In this document: positions 34,911-42,097 of the stretch, piece after piece
Position numbering within the stretch: the stretch's first letter is position 1
Layout: each line of letters starts with the position of its first letter
Source of the DNA: an uncultured Pseudomonadota bacterium
GTDB taxonomy: Bacteria > Pseudomonadota > Gammaproteobacteria > Burkholderiales > Burkholderiaceae_C
Reading direction: 5' to 3'
Assembly: GCA_945952465.1 (NCBI GenBank)
Contig: CAMFIB010000004.1
Location: forward strand, 62,001 to 126,000
DNA length: 64,000 nt
Translations under genes and position numbers: made by a program
Notes under the pieces: generated by a model
What the model was told of the DNA's origin: nothing
The model's database searches: none
The model's input: the letters and a program-made list of their open reading frames with translations, nothing else

Positions 34911-37337
34911 TCAGAACTTCATCTGCGCCGAGAGCGCCACGTTGCGCGGATAGCCCACGTAGGCGCCAGTCAACCAATAGCTTTTGTTGGTCAGGTTGCT
35001 GATTCCCAGCCGGAGGATCAGGTCGTTTTCACCGAACCGGGTGCGATAGCGGACGCCCGCGTCGTAAACGGTGAAGCCGGGCAGGTATTCCGTGTTGAGG
35101 TTGTCCACCGCGAACTTGCCGGTGTACGAAAAGCCGCCGTTGAACGTGAGCCCAGGAACGCCCGGCACGTCGTAGTCGGCGTACAACTTGACCATCTGCT
35201 TGGAGGTGGTCGTCGGCTCCTTGCCATTGAGCAAGGGATTGGCCTCGTTGCGGGTGATTTCGGGATCCAGGATCGTGAATCCACCGTACAGGCTCAGGGA
35301 GCGCGTCACCCGCCCCGTCACGGTGAACTCGAGACCCTTGTTCACCTGGCGTCCGCTTTGCACCACGGTGGACAGGCCGGGACTCGAACTGATGGTGTAT
35401 TGCAACGCGCGATTGATCTGGAACACCGCCGCCGTCAGCAGCGCCTCTCCGACAGTGGCCTTCACACCCAGTTCGTATTGCTTGCTGGTGAACGGTGCCA
35501 GCACCGCCCCGTTGTTCGTGAACTTCTGCGTGGCGGTGTCGGTGACGATCTGTCCCTGCTCGAGCGCCTCCATGTAGCTGGCGTAAGTGGTCAGCCAAGG
35601 CTCAGGCTTGAACAGCAGCGAGACGCTGGGCGTTGTTCGGCTTTCGTCATACGCCGGCAACGGCGCGCCGGTCAACGTGTTCGTGACGGGTCCGCCGGTG
35701 GTGGTGTTGAAATTGGCGGCCTGCACCACGCTGCGGTTCAAGCCAACCAGCAGGTTCCAACGCTCTCCCAAACGGATGTCGTCGGCGATCAACCAGTTCT
35801 TGCCGGTTGTCACGCTGGTGAGGATGACCGGGGTGTTGGCCGCTGTCGCGAACGCAGGCCGGTCAATGTAGCGAGGGGTGAGGAAACTGAGGTTCGTCAA
35901 CGCTGGCGCGGCCGACTGGGCCGCACCGGCGTTCCTGTAACCCCTCAGCCGGTCCCCGAAAAAACCTGTGGTCACCGTGTGAGAGATGCCTCCCGTCTTG
36001 AACCGGATGTCGAACAGTGCATACAGGCCGTTCGACTTGTAGTAGAACGGGATGTTGCGTGTGCTCGACTGCGAATAGGTTCCGCTGCTGTTCGTCACGT
36101 TGTTGTTGACGAACACGTCGTCGAAGCTGCCCTGCGTGTCTTCGGCATAGCGGAAGAAGGAACGGAAGGAGATGGCCTCGTTCAGCTTCCATTGCAAGCC
36201 GACACCGACTTTGTCGGTTTTCAGGGTGCCAACCGCAAACGGCTGGGAGAAGTTTTTCTCGGCGTCGGGCGCGGAGGGATGCCGAACGGCAGATGAGCCA
36301 TCGGGGTTGGTGGAGAAATTCCAGAAAGGCGCCGCACCGTCGATCCGGCTGGTTTCGTGGCTCGCCTGGAACTGCACCACCGCATCCGGGGTCAACCGCC
36401 AATCCAGCGCCCCGGATACCAACTCTCGTTTGATGCTTTGTTCGTCAATCGAGGTGTCGCCATCCTGCTTGAGCAGGTTCAGCCGGTATGCGAAACGGCC
36501 CTCGGCGTCCACCGGACCACCCAGATCGGCGTGGGCGTAGTAGCTGGCACCGCCGTAGTTGCCGACCGTGATGCTGGCCAACGGCGTTGCCGTGGGACGC
36601 TTGGTGACGTAGTTGAGCATCCCCCCCACGTTCCCGGATCCATACAGAAAGCCGGACAGGCCGGTCAGGACCTCGATGCGCTCCTTGTCCTCCAGCGAGG
36701 ACGACATCACCTGGGCGTGTACGCCGTCTTCGGCTCGGCCGCTGGAGTTGGCCAAGCTGAATCCCCGCAGGATCGGATTCGGCGTCCCGCCAGCGCCGCG
36801 GGTGCCCAGCGTGAAGTTGCGAATGACGGGGTTGAGCCGAAACACGTCGTCTGATGAAGACGCCTGAAAGTTCTCCAGCAGTTCGGCTGGCATGACGTTG
36901 ATCGAAAACGGCGTGTCCTGGAGGGATCGCTCGCCGAGCGGGCCTGCAGTCTTCGTCGTCTCCACACGGTACCCGGCGGCGGCCGAACCGTCAGCCGGCC
37001 GGGCCCCTACCACCCTCACCTCGCTCAAAACCCGATCCGTTGCCGTGATGATGGCGCTGGTGCCCTGCATGCGCACCACCAACCCACTGCCGGCGAGCAC
37101 ACGGCGCAACGCCTCGTCTGGCTCCATCCGCCCTTTCAGCGCTGGCGCCGTCCGGCCAGCCACCAGCGCGGCGTCCACCGTGACGCTGATGCCGCCGACG
37201 CGGGCCACCTGTTCCACCGCTTGCTGGAGGGGTTGAGCCGGTAGATCGAAGTCGGTCGGCGCGGCAACCGCCAGCGTAGGCACGCCCGCAGTCAATGCAG
37301 CAGCCACGGACATGGCGAAGCGGGAAATGGGGAACAT
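34911..37337 (-). CDS. TonB-dependent outer-membrane receptor with N-terminal STN signalling domain
   Basis: An 808-residue receptor. Signal peptide about 1-25. STN domain about 28-95 (FDLPAQPLQQAVEQVARVGGISVTVDAALVAGR), which passes a ligand signal to FecR-type proteins. Plug about 110-250 (LQDTPFSINVMPAELLENF ... GFLYGSGNVGGMLNYVTKRP). The 22-strand barrel ends with NLTNKSYWLTGAYVGYPRNVALSAQMKF (C-terminal Phe). It resembles FpvA/FecA-type siderophore receptors. The ligand is unknown. A GGAG site precedes the ATG, and a 12-bp stem-loop lies just before that. Confidence 0.93.
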   Translation of the reverse strand: MFPISRFAMSVAAALTAGVPTLAVAAPTDFDLPAQPLQQAVEQVARVGGISVTVDAALVAGRTAPALKGRMEPDEALRRVLAGSGLVVRMQGTSAIITATDRVLSEVRVVGARPADGSAAAGYRVETTKTAGPLGERSLQDTPFSINVMPAELLENFQASSSDDVFRLNPVIRNFTLGTRGAGGTPNPILRGFSLANSSGRAEDGVHAQVMSSSLEDKERIEVLTGLSGFLYGSGNVGGMLNYVTKRPTATPLASITVGNYGGASYYAHADLGGPVDAEGRFAYRLNLLKQDGDTSIDEQSIKRELVSGALDWRLTPDAVVQFQASHETSRIDGAAPFWNFSTNPDGSSAVRHPSAPDAEKNFSQPFAVGTLKTDKVGVGLQWKLNEAISFRSFFRYAEDTQGSFDDVFVNNNVTNSSGTYSQSSTRNIPFYYKSNGLYALFDIRFKTGGISHTVTTGFFGDRLRGYRNAGAAQSAAPALTNLSFLTPRYIDRPAFATAANTPVILTSVTTGKNWLIADDIRLGERWNLLVGLNRSVVQAANFNTTTGGPVTNTLTGAPLPAYDESRTTPSVSLLFKPEPWLTTYASYMEALEQGQIVTDTATQKFTNNGAVLAPFTSKQYELGVKATVGEALLTAAVFQINRALQYTISSSPGLSTVVQSGRQVNKGLEFTVTGRVTRSLSLYGGFTILDPEITRNEANPLLNGKEPTTTSKQMVKLYADYDVPGVPGLTFNGGFSYTGKFAVDNLNTEYLPGFTVYDAGVRYRTRFGENDLILRLGISNLTNKSYWLTGAYVGYPRNVALSAQMKF

Positions 37338-37347
37338 GATCGGTCTC

Positions 37348-37380
37348 CGTCAGAACAGCGTTGGTTATGCTGGTCTGACG
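37348..37380 (-). promoter_or_regulatory. Stem-loop in the leader of the receptor gene
   Basis: On the minus strand CGTCAGACCAGC pairs with GCTGTTCTGACG (11 of 12 pairs) around a 9-nt loop. The stem ends directly beside the GGAG ribosome site of the receptor gene and 80 nt or less after the anti-sigma stop. No T-run follows, so it is not a standard terminator; it may tune translation or protect the receptor mRNA from decay. Confidence 0.6.
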
Positions 37381-37417
37381 TGGCAGTGGGGGAAAATCCC
37401 AACCCCCCCTATGGAAG

Positions 37418-38356
37418 CTACTGATCGACCCGAACTCTGCTGGCCTGCGGGAGGGTGGCGAGGAAGTCGTCGATCCCGTTCACCTGCACCACCGCATTGA
37501 TGCGCGGGTGGCTGTCGCCCAGCGCCGTGACACGAACAGGTTTGCCGCGCCATCGGCTGAGGGTTTCGCTCACCTCCGATGGAGTGGCCTGGCGAAACAC
37601 AATTTGCCCTCTTTCAAGCGCCAGTGCATCGCCCGCCTGATACCACCCAGTCTTCAACAGCGCCGGCCGATCCGACCGACCGTCCATTTCGCCAACATCG
37701 CCGTCCGTGAGTTCGATGGCGGCTTCTCCGGATTCTTTTTCGGATCCCGACATTTTCTCCAGCCGGACCCGGCCATGTACCACGCTCACGCGGACCCGGT
37801 CTGACAAGCGCTGCACCGCAAAACGGGTACCCAGCACAGTCACTTTAGCCAGCCCACTGTCGACCACGAAGGGACGTCGGGTGTCACGGGTCACGTCCAA
37901 CAGAATTTCGCCCCGTAGCAGCGTAAGACGTCGCTCACGCGATGTGTAACGCACCTCGATCGCGCTGCCAGCGCCCAAAAGACCCGACCCGCCGTCTTCA
38001 AAGTCCACCCGCTTGCTGCTGCCCGAGCCCACGGCGGACGCCAGCTGCCACAACACGTCGTCGCCCTGCCAAGACCGAAAAAGCCAAAGCCCCAGCGCGC
38101 CAATTGCCAAACCGGCCAGTCCTCCAATCGCCCGTCGGCGGGACTGGCGCGCCTGGCCGCGAACAGCATTAGCCAGCCGCGCCGAGCCGGATGCGCTGTC
38201 CATCTGGTCCCAGACGCGCGATATCCCGGCAAATGCCGCAGCATGTTCGGGATGGCTGCTCAGCCAGGTTTCGAAGCGCGTCCGTTCGGTATCGTCAACG
38301 CCGTCACGCAGACGGGCGAACCATCGCGCTGCCTCAACTGCAATTGCGGTATTCAA
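37418..38356 (-). CDS. FecR-type anti-sigma regulator
   Basis: A 312-residue protein read from a TTG at 38356 that overlaps the sigma factor stop (TTGA). Residues 1-80 are the cytoplasmic anti-sigma part (AARWFARLRDGVDDTERTRFETWLSSHPEHAAAF...). A single membrane helix lies near residues 85-105. The periplasmic FecR domain follows (RRLTLLRGEILLDVTRDTRRPFVVDSGLAKVTVLGTRFAV) and a C-terminal STN-like region reads the receptor. It should hold the ECF sigma inactive until the loaded receptor signals. The longer frame to 38860 is a shadow of the sigma gene. Confidence 0.88.
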   Translation of the reverse strand: MNTAIAVEAARWFARLRDGVDDTERTRFETWLSSHPEHAAAFAGISRVWDQMDSASGSARLANAVRGQARQSRRRAIGGLAGLAIGALGLWLFRSWQGDDVLWQLASAVGSGSSKRVDFEDGGSGLLGAGSAIEVRYTSRERRLTLLRGEILLDVTRDTRRPFVVDSGLAKVTVLGTRFAVQRLSDRVRVSVVHGRVRLEKMSGSEKESGEAAIELTDGDVGEMDGRSDRPALLKTGWYQAGDALALERGQIVFRQATPSEVSETLSRWRGKPVRVTALGDSHPRINAVVQVNGIDDFLATLPQASRVRVDQ

Positions 38357-38916
38357 GCGGTGACGGCGAGAGCCGTGTGGAGATCCACCAAAGCGCGCGC
38401 GATGTGACGCTCGACCATGGTCTGGCTGATCCCGAGTCGCCGAGCAATCTCGACCTGGCGGTAGCCTTCCACGCGAAACATCCACAGCACCTCGCCCCGC
38501 CGGGTCGGCATGGTGTCGAAGATTTCCTGGAGGTGGCGCAAGCGCTGGTTCAACTCCGCAAGCTGCTCTGCCGAGGGGCACGTGGGTGTGTCGAACGACC
38601 CGAGCCAATGCGCTGACTCGGCATCGCTCCGATCCTCGCCAGACTCCCCGAGCGTCAGCGGCTCCCAGCGTTGGGCATCCCGGAAATGATCGGCCAAGAC
38701 CGTGTCCACCACCCGCCGCAGGTAGGCCTGAGGTTGAACGACCGGCATGCGCCGGCTCACCAGAGCGAACCTGACAAGGGCATCGTGCAACACGTCGAAT
38801 GCGCGGTGCGCACATCGGGTGCGCCGTCGGATACCACCCAGCAGCTCGCCGTAGGCCCAATGCAGGTCTACACCATGCCAGCTCAACGAAACTGCCGATA
38901 GTGGCGCCGTGGCCAT
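38353..38916 (-). CDS. ECF sigma factor, FecI-like
   Basis: A 187-residue sigma70-family protein. Region 2 is seen in FDVLHDALVRFALVSR...VQPQAYLRRVVDTVLADHFRDA, and region 4 in LQEIFDTMPTRRGEVLWMFRVEGYRQVEIARRLGISQTMVERHI. Gene order sigma, FecR, receptor matches cell-surface signalling systems. It is expected to activate the receptor gene. It begins 6 nt after the ATPase stop, so the two are probably co-transcribed. Confidence 0.88.
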   Translation of the reverse strand: MATAPLSAVSLSWHGVDLHWAYGELLGGIRRRTRCAHRAFDVLHDALVRFALVSRRMPVVQPQAYLRRVVDTVLADHFRDAQRWEPLTLGESGEDRSDAESAHWLGSFDTPTCPSAEQLAELNQRLRHLQEIFDTMPTRRGEVLWMFRVEGYRQVEIARRLGISQTMVERHIARALVDLHTALAVTA

Positions 38917-38922
38917 GATCGA

Positions 38923-39771
38923 CTAAGCCTCGACCGTTTGGCGTTCGGGCGCCTGTTGAAAAACGGGAACCAGGGTTTCGAGCATCTGCCCCATGTATTC
39001 GAAGCGCGCCTTACGCATGGGCAACTGATAAAGCGCCTCCAAATGCGCTTCGGTGAGTGCCTCTCGCGCGGATCCAAAAACATAGTCCCGCTCTCCCAGC
39101 ATCAGCAGCGCATCGTCGGCAACCGCTCGCGCGTGGTGGGGGTGATGGGTGGTGAATACCACCGTGAATCCGTCGTCGCGAGACAGTTGCTGAATTTTGT
39201 CGAGCACAGCCGACTGGTTTTTGAGATCAAGCGCCGACGTGGGTTCATCCAGCATCAGGATATCGGCTTGGGTTGCGAGGGCCCGGGCAAATATAACCAA
39301 CTGGCGCTGGCCACCGGACAGTTGGTCGAATGGCTGATGCGCCAAATCCAGCAAGCCCAGCTTTTCAAGTGCGGCCAGTGCGATTTCCTCGTCGGCAAGC
39401 GACGGGGTAGAGAAGGTGCCGACATGCCGCGCCCGCCCCATCAGCACCATGTCCAGCACACGGTAGGGAAAGCTCACCTGGAAGATTTGTGGTACGAAGC
39501 CGATCCGGCCGCTGACGGTGAACCGCCCTTCTGTGGGTTCCAATGCTCCGAGGAGAATTTTGAGAAGCGTGCTTTTGCCGCGTCCATTTGGACCCAGGAC
39601 AGCGAAAACCCGTCCCTTTCTGATCTGCGCGTGATAGCCGCGAAACAGCCAGCGGTCGAAACCGTAGGAGTGACCCAGTTCACTGAAGTCAATGGCGATC
39701 TCACTACAACAGGCGATTGGCGGATCTGACGTTTCGGAGAGCCGTGCCGACAATTTGTTGCGGAGTGCCAT
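38923..39771 (-). CDS. ABC transporter ATPase, FecE/BtuD type
   Basis: A 282-residue ATPase; I chose ATG 39771 ([10 protein letters not shown]). Walker A is GPNGRGKST (near 70), with [24 protein letters not shown] typical of siderophore/cobalamin ATPases. Signature LSGGQRQLV and Walker [13 protein letters not shown] are intact. It drives the FecCD-type permease encoded seven genes away at the other end of the cluster. As the promoter-proximal gene it carries the operator candidate at 39794 in its leader. Confidence 0.9.
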   Translation of the reverse strand: MALRNKLSARLSETSDPPIACCSEIAIDFSELGHSYGFDRWLFRGYHAQIRKGRVFAVLGPNGRGKSTLLKILLGALEPTEGRFTVSGRIGFVPQIFQVSFPYRVLDMVLMGRARHVGTFSTPSLADEEIALAALEKLGLLDLAHQPFDQLSGGQRQLVIFARALATQADILMLDEPTSALDLKNQSAVLDKIQQLSRDDGFTVVFTTHHPHHARAVADDALLMLGERDYVFGSAREALTEAHLEALYQLPMRKARFEYMGQMLETLVPVFQQAPERQTVEA

Positions 39772-39793
39772 CGCGAGTCCGTTTGAGCCGATT

Positions 39794-39815
39794 GCAATAT
39801 ACAAAAGTATATAGC
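39794..39815. promoter_or_regulatory. AT-rich palindrome upstream of the metal-uptake cluster
   Basis: Arms GCAATATAC and GTATATAGC match at 8 of 9 positions around AAAA. It stands out as AT-rich in a GC-rich setting and lies 23-44 nt before the first gene of the cluster, over the likely core promoter. It does not resemble a Fur box. TATATA-N6-TATAT spacing recalls ModE-type operators, but that is tentative. Confidence 0.5.
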
Positions 39816-39962
39816 GCGGTCTCTGGCTCGCAACTGCGGGTATGTACGGCACATGCCACAACAACGCTTCCGACCAGCTGTCTCGCTTCGCAATCCGTCA
39901 GGCCCCCGCCGATTCACGGCGGCGGCGCGCGCTCATTCTGAATTCGGACTTGGCCGCAAAGG

Positions 39963-40577
39963 TCAGCCATCCACCTGATAGTCGATCGGCTTGAACGAGC
40001 CGTTGTTCGACCCTTCGGCGGAACAGGCGGTCAGGCCGCAGACCAGATCCATCTCGGCGCGCAATTCCATCGAATCGCCGGCGCGGGAGCGGGGCACGCC
40101 GACGGTGACGCGCCCTTCGCTGTCGAGCGTGACGTTCATGAAGATGTTGAACGTGGTGTGGATGCAGGCCGGATCCACACCGAAGCGCCGCATGCTGCGG
40201 GCCAGGTTCTCAAAGCAGCTCGGGTGATGGCCGTCGCAGCGGTAGAGGATCTCGAACATTTCCTGGCTGCACGGCGTCAGCAGGAAGTCGTGGCGGCCCA
40301 CCGTGTCGGCGGTGATGGTCAGCATCTTGCGGCTGTTGTTGGCGTACAGCACGTCGCCGGTGGTGAGGTAGATGCGGCCGGCATAGTCGATGGAACGGCC
40401 CGACGAAAGCCAGCAGCCCGCCTCGTCGAGCGCCACCGCGTACAGGTCGGCCACCTGCTCGCCGCAGGGGTCGACCACCCGCAGGGTCTGGCCCTTGCGC
40501 AGCACGAAGGCGGTGCCGCTTTGGGGCGCGATGCGCGGCAGCGCGGTGGCGCGCTCATGCTCCGGTATCCCACTCAT
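39963..40577 (-). CDS. DUF1989 (urea carboxylase-associated) family protein
   Basis: A 204-residue protein. I chose ATG 40577 (MSGIPEHERAT), which overlaps the stop of the upstream gene (ATGA). Family hallmarks are LRVVDPCGEQVADLYAVA, DVLYANNSRKMLTI, FLLTPCSQEMFEILY, HPSCFENLARSMRRFGV and FNIFMNVTLDSEGRV. Two DUF1989 proteins form the carboxyguanidine deiminase CgdAB in guanidine use, so a role on a guanidino or carbamoyl group is plausible. Here it stands as a single subunit next to an N-hydroxylase, without urea carboxylase or allophanate hydrolase nearby. Cytosolic; no signal peptide. Confidence 0.87.
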   Translation of the reverse strand: MSGIPEHERATALPRIAPQSGTAFVLRKGQTLRVVDPCGEQVADLYAVALDEAGCWLSSGRSIDYAGRIYLTTGDVLYANNSRKMLTITADTVGRHDFLLTPCSQEMFEILYRCDGHHPSCFENLARSMRRFGVDPACIHTTFNIFMNVTLDSEGRVTVGVPRSRAGDSMELRAEMDLVCGLTACSAEGSNNGSFKPIDYQVDG

Positions 40578-41431
40578 GCTCCGCCGTCCTTGCGACGCGC
40601 GTGCCCGCCAGAGGCCGAAAAAGGACATTGCCAATCGTCGGGAACGGCGCGGCCGCTGTATTGGCGTGCCTCCAGCCCATGGCCGTGTTCGGCCATCATG
40701 GGGTTCACCGAACCCTGCAGGGCCACGTCGCGCTCGCGGATGGCCCGCTGAAGCACCGTGTATTTACCGGCCTCGCGCAAGTCCTCGAACTGGCGGTGCG
40801 GGTTGAACACCAGTACCGGCACCGGCATGCGCCGGGCGATGCGCGAGGCGTTGGGGTGCATGCCGATGACGAAGAACGCGTGGCCGGCGATGCTGAATGA
40901 GAACTTGGCGCTGTGCGGGTCGCGGCTGACGGACTCGTCCCACGTGTTGCACCGCTCGCGGTCGGCCTCGTGCATGAGTTGCAGGTGGCGCCACAGCCGG
41001 GCCTCGAAACCTTCTTCGCCAAGGTCGGCCTCGGGCATGTCGAACCCGGCGATGAAGCTGAAGAACACATGCGGGCCGGCGTCGTCGGCCGGTGGGGCGT
41101 CGAGCCGCTCGCGGGCGAAGGCCGACAAGTCCTGCACCATGCGGTGGGCCGATGCCGGGTCGCCCAGCGAACGGTACACCCGCACGGTGGCGTGGTCACG
41201 GTTCAGCACCGACTTGGCGGCCACGCACGGGTAGTCGGCATCGAGCACACGTTCGCGCACGATGTCCTCGAAGGCGCTGCGCCGCAGCGGTGAATCGACG
41301 TCTTCGTAGATGTCGGCAAGGCGCGAGGTCTCCGATGGCCCGGCGCCTGGCGTGGCCGGATCACCGGCGCTTCCGGTAACGGGCGGCACAAGCAGGGCGC
41401 ACATGGGGCGAGGCTGGGCGGCGGTGTTCAT
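40574..41431 (-). CDS. YqcI/YcgG family protein, GntA-like N-hydroxylase
   Basis: A 285-residue protein. ATG 41431 is preceded by TGCAAT at 7 nt. Residues about 60-120 (FEDIVRERVLDADYPCVAAKSVL) and the block FSFSIAGHAFFVIGMHPNASRIARR, then NPHRQFEDLREAGKYTVLQRAIRERDVALQGSVNP and EARQYSGR, define the YqcI/YcgG family. One member, GntA, is a haem-dependent enzyme that N-hydroxylates the guanidine-type precursor in guanitoxin synthesis. The substrate here is unknown. Coupling to a DUF1989 gene suggests guanidine-group chemistry. Confidence 0.85.
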   Translation of the reverse strand: MNTAAQPRPMCALLVPPVTGSAGDPATPGAGPSETSRLADIYEDVDSPLRRSAFEDIVRERVLDADYPCVAAKSVLNRDHATVRVYRSLGDPASAHRMVQDLSAFARERLDAPPADDAGPHVFFSFIAGFDMPEADLGEEGFEARLWRHLQLMHEADRERCNTWDESVSRDPHSAKFSFSIAGHAFFVIGMHPNASRIARRMPVPVLVFNPHRQFEDLREAGKYTVLQRAIRERDVALQGSVNPMMAEHGHGLEARQYSGRAVPDDWQCPFSASGGHARRKDGGA

Positions 41432-41438
41432 GCCGTTG

Positions 41439-41444
41439 ATTGCA
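41439..41444 (-). promoter_or_regulatory. -10 box of the GntA-like gene (leaderless type)
   Basis: TGCAAT on the minus strand, 7 nt before the ATG at 41431. Weaker match than at polA or uvrD. Confidence 0.3.
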
Positions 41445-41576
41445 CCAAGCGCGGCGGGCGCAGGCTGTCGGTCTTGCCAGGCCGCGCCTGTCGGACGGAT
41501 TCGCGCGGGCTTGCCGTCAAGCGCTCCCACAACGCGGCCTCGTCTGACAAGCCTCGGCGCCGGGCATCCACACAAT

Positions 41577-41596
41577 GGATCGGGCGTGCCCGATCC
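41577..41596. promoter_or_regulatory. 20-bp palindromic operator candidate upstream of the ferredoxin gene
   Basis: GGATCGGGC and GCCCGATCC form perfect 9-bp arms around GT. A CACAAT -10 box (41571-41576) abuts its left end, so the palindrome covers the predicted transcription start. A bound repressor would block the ferredoxin gene and might also act on the divergent GntA-like operon 145 nt away. Confidence 0.6.
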
Positions 41597-41628
41597 TCGG
41601 CCGCGCAGCACCCCACCGAAAGACCGCC

Positions 41629-41967
41629 ATGTGTAACGCCCTGTTCGACGCCTATGAGTCCATGGTCGGCCTGTCGCCGCTCGTGCCCGTCACACTGCAG
41701 ATCGATGGACGAACCGAGCAGGTCAGCGTCGAGCCCTGGCTCACGCTGCTCGGCCTGCTGCGCGAAGACTTGCGGCTGCCGGTGGGGCCGATGGGCTGCA
41801 AACGCAGCGATTGCGGGCAATGCGACGTGGTGGTGGATGGCGAGAACCTGCATGCCTGCCTCGCACTTGCCGTGATGCACGACGGCGCCACCGTGCGCAC
41901 CCGCAACGCCAACCGCCTGTCACCTGCGGCTGCGCAGCCCGCTCGCAGACAGCCAGCCGTGGCCTGA
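41629..41967 (+). CDS. Stand-alone [2Fe-2S] ferredoxin-domain protein
   Basis: A 112-residue protein with Cys57-x4-Cys62-x2-Cys65-x11-Cys77 (GCKRSDCGQCDVVVDGENLHAC), the four ligands of the N-terminal [2Fe-2S] domain of xanthine dehydrogenase-type small subunits. The preceding LLGLLREDLRLPVGP fits too. The second, helical [2Fe-2S]-2 domain of those enzymes is absent and no molybdopterin subunit is adjacent. Divergent orientation from the GntA-like N-hydroxylase suggests it may be an electron donor for it. Start ATG 41629 is chosen because it follows the palindrome and gives a compact domain. Confidence 0.82.
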   Translation: MCNALFDAYESMVGLSPLVPVTLQIDGRTEQVSVEPWLTLLGLLREDLRLPVGPMGCKRSDCGQCDVVVDGENLHACLALAVMHDGATVRTRNANRLSPAAAQPARRQPAVA

Positions 41968-42097
41968 CGGCATCGGTTTTCCGCCAGCCCGCGCTTGCAT
42001 TCGGTTGGCCTCTGACACGCGATCTCACAGCTCGCCCGCAACACGGGCGGCCGCAGCGAATCCAAACGGGTTTCCACAGTCTTCCAGGAGGAAACCC

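Noticed and set aside
37381..37400. FecI-type ECF promoter (GGGATTTTCC with CGTCAG) before the receptor gene
   Set aside because: The spacing between the two parts is about 14 nt, shorter than expected, and the CGTCAG part belongs to the stem-loop. Too weak to list as a feature.
39900..39962. Attachment site (copy of tRNA-Lys 3' end) at the far edge of the uptake cluster
   Set aside because: I looked for the T-arm and acceptor sequence of tRNA-Lys near 39.7-40.0 kb and found none.
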